In this document: positions 62,101 through 64,000 of the stretch, piece by piece
Numbering within the stretch: the first letter of the stretch is position 1
Layout: the number at the start of each line of letters is the position of its first letter
From: Bretschneidera sinensis
Lineage: Eukaryota > Streptophyta > Magnoliopsida > Brassicales > Akaniaceae
Length of the DNA stretch: 64,000 nucleotides
Direction of reading: 5' to 3'
Assembly: GCA_023935145.1 (NCBI GenBank)
Contig: CM043702.1
Location: forward strand, 105,484,088-105,548,087
Position numbers and translations under genes: made by a program
The notes under the pieces: generated by a model
The model's database searches: none
What the model was told of the DNA's origin: nothing
The model's input: the letters and a program-made list of their open reading frames with translations, nothing else

Positions 62101-62985
62101 ACCTCTATCAATGCATAGCATTAATGGAAACTACTACTATAATGAATTAGACCCCATTGTGAAAGGTAGTTGCAATCATCAGCCAAATGTTGACAATGTA
62201 GAGAACGGGTGGAATTCTACTTAATATGATCCAATCTAGCTCTGTTAGTCCAACTTAGTTCACCTTGAATCAAGATTTTAGAGAACCAAAGGAAGAAGGA
62301 AACACAAAATGTTGGTGCAATTATAATAATTTACTTGAAATAATAAATAAGAAATATTTTATAATAAAATGAAAGAGTTACGTAGTATTGGACTGAAGTT
62401 TGGCATTCGCTCTCTTTAAAGTGATTAAAGCCATTGCAGGAGTTCTTTTCTCAACCGGTGCAACATGTCACTGACTTGTCATATCAAGGATACAACAACC
62501 AAGCAATACAACGCCGTATAGCTCTCACAATATTGCACTTAAAAGAGCCCAAAACTCCATAAAATATATCCTTTGTCGCCCGAGAAAATAAAGAGAGCAA
62601 TATGAAAATATGAAAAAAAAATTTAGATGAAATTTTTGAAAGTATAACTCTTCTATTTTTCTCTATCTTTTCTTCTATGTTTAAAGCTTAAGCCTGCTAA
62701 AGTTAAGAAACGGTTTCAATTAGTGGAGTTTACTGGTGTACCTAGTGGAGGAGTTTGATTTTATGGTTTTTCCACTACACCTCCATTAATTTGCCATCTA
62801 CACAATCTACATTTTTTTATTAAAATTATATAACACAAATAGAAAAGGAGGGCGTGATGACAGAGGAGTGTGATCCACATTTTAAAAGAATGAAATTTGG
62901 AACTGACCGGACTTTTTTATCTTAGCAACTCTCTTTTGTGGTTTCTGTCTGTTTGGGGAATTATGGCTTTGGTCGCAATGTAATG
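62101..62985. other. Unassigned AT-rich sequence
   Basis: No transposon protein motif, LTR end or RNA gene recognised on either strand. It may be old host DNA or an unrecognised leader of Copia-H. Confidence 0.3.
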
Positions 62986-63351
62986 GTAAGTACACTGCTT
63001 TTTTCTTTTTGCAATTCTTAATATATTAAAATTACTGAGTTATGTTAACAATATTAATCTTATTTCTTCCTAAATTGTTAAGCAACTGATAGCTTTAAGA
63101 AATTACTGAAATTCTTTTCAAAAAGTTAATTTTTCCCCTGCTATATAACTTAGAACCTTTAATATATCTAGTACTTTTGTCATTATTTTGCAGATTTTGG
63201 TCTTTGATTTGAGATGGAGGTCCTTCAAGAGAAGACAGAAGCTGATTTTTGTTCTGGAATAGTACGTGTTAGAGAAATGCTGAAACAATTGCTTTCTATG
63301 GCTCTTGAGAATTTAACTGTAGGATTGTTTCTTTTTCTTCATAATAAATAA
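62986..63351 (+). CDS. Possible host-gene 5' fragment: intron and short exon (not recognised)
   Basis: GTAAGT at 62986 and TTTTGCAG ending at 63193 could bound a 208-bp intron with a pyrimidine-rich 3' end. The following sequence has ATG at 63214 and an open frame of 45 codons to TAA at 63349-63351. It starts MEVLQEKTEADFCSGIV and includes VREMLKQLLSMALENL, an amphipathic-looking segment. A weak donor (GTAGGA) lies at about 63319. No family was recognised. It could be a truncated cellular gene or chance; the splice-site pair is the main support. Confidence 0.3.
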
Positions 63352-63868
63352 GTTTCTAGTCTAAGACTTTGCATCAATGACTGCTTGCTCTCTCTTTCTT
63401 TGATTTTAATCAATCCAGTTTCCTTGAGTAATATGTTAAAAAAAAAACTTCTTTCATATTGATCACAAGTATATACTTCACATGTTTGAGAATCCCAGCT
63501 TCTAGTCGATTACCACTTGACTGCTCTCATGTAATCTTGTTGCTTCGCTTCGGCAAATTCCCTATGAGCAACTGAACGTCAGGTCAGAAGTGATCCAAGT
63601 CTAGAGATACCATCTTTATGTATTATTAGTCTATTTAGTTCCTTGTGGGTGAGATAATTAGTAAATTGAATGGTTGAGATCATTTATGATTTAGGATTTT
63701 TCTTATTTATTCTCTCTCTTTTGTGAGGACAACAATTTTTTATGACAATTAATTCTATACGGGAGCTTTAACGAGCAAAGCACCCTTTTTTTTTAATCTT
63801 GGTTCTTAATATTTCTTTATCTAGATTTCTATTGCTTCTGTTGGGACATCAGTTGTCTGTTGTGACAT
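63352..63868. other. Unassigned sequence, possibly end of a gypsy LTR
   Basis: No gene seen. The last part, before the PBS-like motif at 63869, could be the end of a 5' LTR (ends TTGTGACA). No second copy is available to test this. Confidence 0.3.
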
Positions 63869-64000
63869 CTATCAGAGCCAGCAAACAACATGTCGCCCAA
63901 GCGTAGATGAGGCCTTGCTGCTCCGGTAGCAAAGGGAGCACTGCATAAAGAAAACCTTGAACTTCAGCGTCAAGTTGCAAATTTAACCAGGCGAGAGGAA
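63869..64000 (+). pseudogene. Start of a gypsy gag with degraded PBS
   Basis: CTATCAGAGCC (from 63869) resembles the initiator-Met PBS with its first bases changed. Met 63890 begins MSPKRR, followed at once by a stop (63908). The frame then continues GLAAPVAKGALHKENLELQR and QVANLTRREE. The MPPKR-like start and ENLELRRQV-type coiled segment are common at the N-terminus of Tekay/Del-like Gag. The rest is outside the window. Confidence 0.5.

Overview
The window is a stretch of plant nuclear DNA built almost entirely from nested, decayed LTR retrotransposons. The base composition is AT-rich. The elements belong to Ty3/gypsy lineages of Tekay/Del, Athila and Tat/Ogre type, one further gypsy family, and Ty1/copia. 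Priming sites match plant initiator-Met and Asp tRNAs. This points to a flowering plant, probably a woody eudicot, in a pericentromeric or other heterochromatic block. No rRNA, tRNA or CRISPR array was recognised, and no complete cellular gene. The only possible host-gene trace is a short two-exon-like fragment near 62986-63351.

Layout. 1-5933: 3' part of a decayed Tekay/Del-like element (Tekay-1, +), ending in a 2.25 kb LTR that lies inside a copia gag (Copia-A, +, 5934-7426). 7427-11264: Copia-B (-), 3' LTR plus integrase, RT and RNase H, cut off before its protease and gag. 11265-28164: Athila-C (+), lacking its 5' LTR and split by Athila-B (-, 13319-21498), which has both LTRs and a perfect 5-bp target duplication (TSD). 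28165-32048: 3' end and LTR of a Tat/Ogre-like element (Tat-D). 32325-40830: an accessory gag-like ORF, probably the antisense ORF of Tat-G, split by a 1.1 kb Athila miniature (33810-34915, perfect TSD) and by Gypsy-F (-, 35065-40665, perfect TSD). 41050-49235: Tat-G pol and gag (-), split by a solo Tekay LTR (43093-45290). 49236-61088: Tekay-2 (+), split by Athila-E (+, 54881-60411). 61089-62100: end of a copia LTR, its priming site and a repeat-rich leader (Copia-H). 62101-63860: mostly unassigned sequence. 63869-64000: start of another gypsy gag.

How the parts relate. Most pol genes are broken, but three Athila derivatives (B, E and the miniature) lack RT/integrase while keeping LTRs, priming sites or TSDs. 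They therefore look like non-autonomous copies mobilised in trans. The best candidates for something undescribed are cis-acting. (1) GC-rich palindrome arrays, different in sequence in each family, sit just upstream of the TATA box in the LTRs of three Athila families, with a GC-rich repeat in the same place in a copia. In Athila-B and Athila-C a second copy of the family's own array lies about 200 nt after the pol stop. (2) An 8-bp hairpin with a 4-nt loop, followed directly by a polypurine-tract-like G-run, occurs in the Athila 3' UTRs and shows one compensatory base-pair change between two families. (3) A module of about 85 bp in the Athila 3' UTR is tandemly duplicated in two families and single in the miniature.
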